The notes below the pieces were generated by a model, which was given only the letters and a program-made list of their open reading frames with translations, searched no databases and was not told the origin of the DNA. Shown piece by piece: positions 5,269-5,683 of a DNA stretch of 5,683 bases. The first letter of the stretch is position 1. Each line of letters begins with the position of its first letter. The translations under genes and the position numbers were made by a program. The stretch is taken from NCBI GenBank assembly GCA_902784025.1, contig CACZTF010000134.1:1-5683 (forward strand), written 5' to 3'. The DNA comes from an uncultured Lachnospiraceae bacterium. GTDB lineage: Bacteria > Bacillota > Clostridia > Lachnospirales > Lachnospiraceae.

Positions 5269-5600
5269 AACTGACCTCCTTTAAAACCCTTCATCTAACA
5301 GCATGTACAGATTACCATGTCCGCTTTTTAAAAAAATGAATGTTCCCTAACCCTGCAAACGCCTTATTCAAGCTCCTCCCGGTTTCTTTCCTTAAGGCAT
5401 TTCAGCTTCCTGTTACGTCTTTTTCCTAATGCTAAAAGGTCAGACACAGGCCTGATATATATCTATGGTTATTTCAAAAAAAACTAAAGGAAATTTAAAA
5501 AGTTTTTTTAGTATTAATACGTCACTATCAAAAAGCTTTTCCTCGGCTACATATACTTATGGTACATTTTATAGAAACATCAACCTTTTTTTTATTTTCT

Positions 5601-5683
5601 TGAATTTACAATCTAAGTGCAACAGATAGAAAAAAGACACATAGGTCTCTGATATAATGGTGTTTGCGAAGACAATCATTTAT
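5601..5683 (+). mobile_element. Possible left end of an insertion sequence (IS30-like)
   Basis: A segment reading TTTACAATCTAAGTGCAAC near 5605-5623, followed by AAAAAAGACACATAGG and an extended -10 promoter, resembles the promoter-bearing left ends of IS30-family elements, which often carry an AGTGCAAC-like terminal repeat. No transposase codons lie inside the window and the boundary is uncertain. It may simply be the promoter region of an ordinary plus-strand gene. Confidence 0.25.
5650..5658 (+). promoter_or_regulatory. Extended -10 promoter facing right
   Basis: TGATATAAT on the plus strand is a perfect extended -10 element (TGn plus TATAAT). There is no -35 match 17 bases upstream, which an extended -10 tolerates. 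It is the only convincing plus-strand signal in the window and points out of it, so a plus-strand gene probably begins soon after the right edge. Confidence 0.5.

Larger units (their letters stand above)
5269..5683. other. Non-coding region upstream of the lipoprotein gene
   Basis: 415 bases. On the minus strand it holds a likely promoter segment near 5548-5585 and then a leader of roughly 270 bases. The leader includes a stem of CCTT/AAGG and GCATT/AATGC around a 3x3 internal loop (about 5438-5388) and a 27-codon frame starting GTG 5447 and ending TAA 5366-5364 (SDLLALGKRRNRKLK...), without a ribosome site. At 5477-5509 an A/T-only inverted repeat, AAAAAAACT/AGTTTTTTT, is present. The last 70 bases on the plus strand look like an outward promoter. 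No known riboswitch is recognised. Confidence 0.5.

Noticed and set aside
5477..5509. AAAAAAACT/AGTTTTTTT inverted repeat as a terminator
   Set aside because: The stem is almost entirely A-T and would be too weak; it lies inside the probable leader of the lipoprotein gene.
1..5683. CRISPR array, tRNA or rRNA genes
   Set aside because: No regularly spaced direct repeats and no tRNA cloverleaf or rRNA core sequences were seen on either strand.

Overview
The window looks like part of a Gram-positive, low-GC Firmicutes chromosome, most likely a Clostridia/Lachnospiraceae-type gut or rumen bacterium. The reasons are AT-rich intergenic DNA, strong AGGAGG-type ribosome sites, a lipoprotein with a Gram-positive-style surface domain, and a CAP-domain protein. 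The genus is an inference. Every recognisable gene reads on the minus strand, so transcription runs from high to low coordinates.

Layout in transcription order: 5269-5683 is non-coding. It holds the leader of the first gene and, at its far end, a plus-strand promoter-like site that may be the edge of an insertion sequence. 4435-5268 is a surface lipoprotein with a charged linker, a coiled coil and a SLAP-like C-terminal domain. 4190-4372 is a very basic 60-residue protein behind a strong ribosome site. 3834-4189 is a non-coding stretch with palindromes and a possible promoter. 2316-3833 is a 505-residue protein of the DUF2828/TROVE-like type: a helical N-terminal part and a C-terminal von Willebrand A domain with a complete metal site, the general plan of the RNA-binding protein Ro60. 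Directly behind it (2101-2216) lie a 10-bp inverted repeat closing a long nested hairpin and a clear Rho-independent terminator. This could be a structured RNA, an elaborate 3' end or a palindromic repeat. After an A/T-tract region, 1428-1868 (small single-span membrane protein) and 648-1396 (CAP-domain protein) form a two-gene operon ending in hairpins at 545-633. 163-464 is a small broken gene. 1-64 is the start of an MFS transporter of the oxalate/formate antiporter type, cut by the window edge.

Two adjacent genes carry single indel-type lesions. The CAP gene is out of frame at a CCC run (1040-1042). The small gene at 163-464 has a frame break near 381-395 and no start codon at the right distance from its good ribosome site. 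This means either a decaying accessory locus or base-level errors in the sequence.

How the genes might work together: the lipoprotein, the membrane protein and the CAP protein all point to the cell surface, but nothing ties them to one pathway. The most interesting candidate system is the Ro60-like vWA protein with the hairpin-forming RNA at its 3' end. The protein family assignment is fairly firm. The RNA partnership is a hypothesis from position and fold only.
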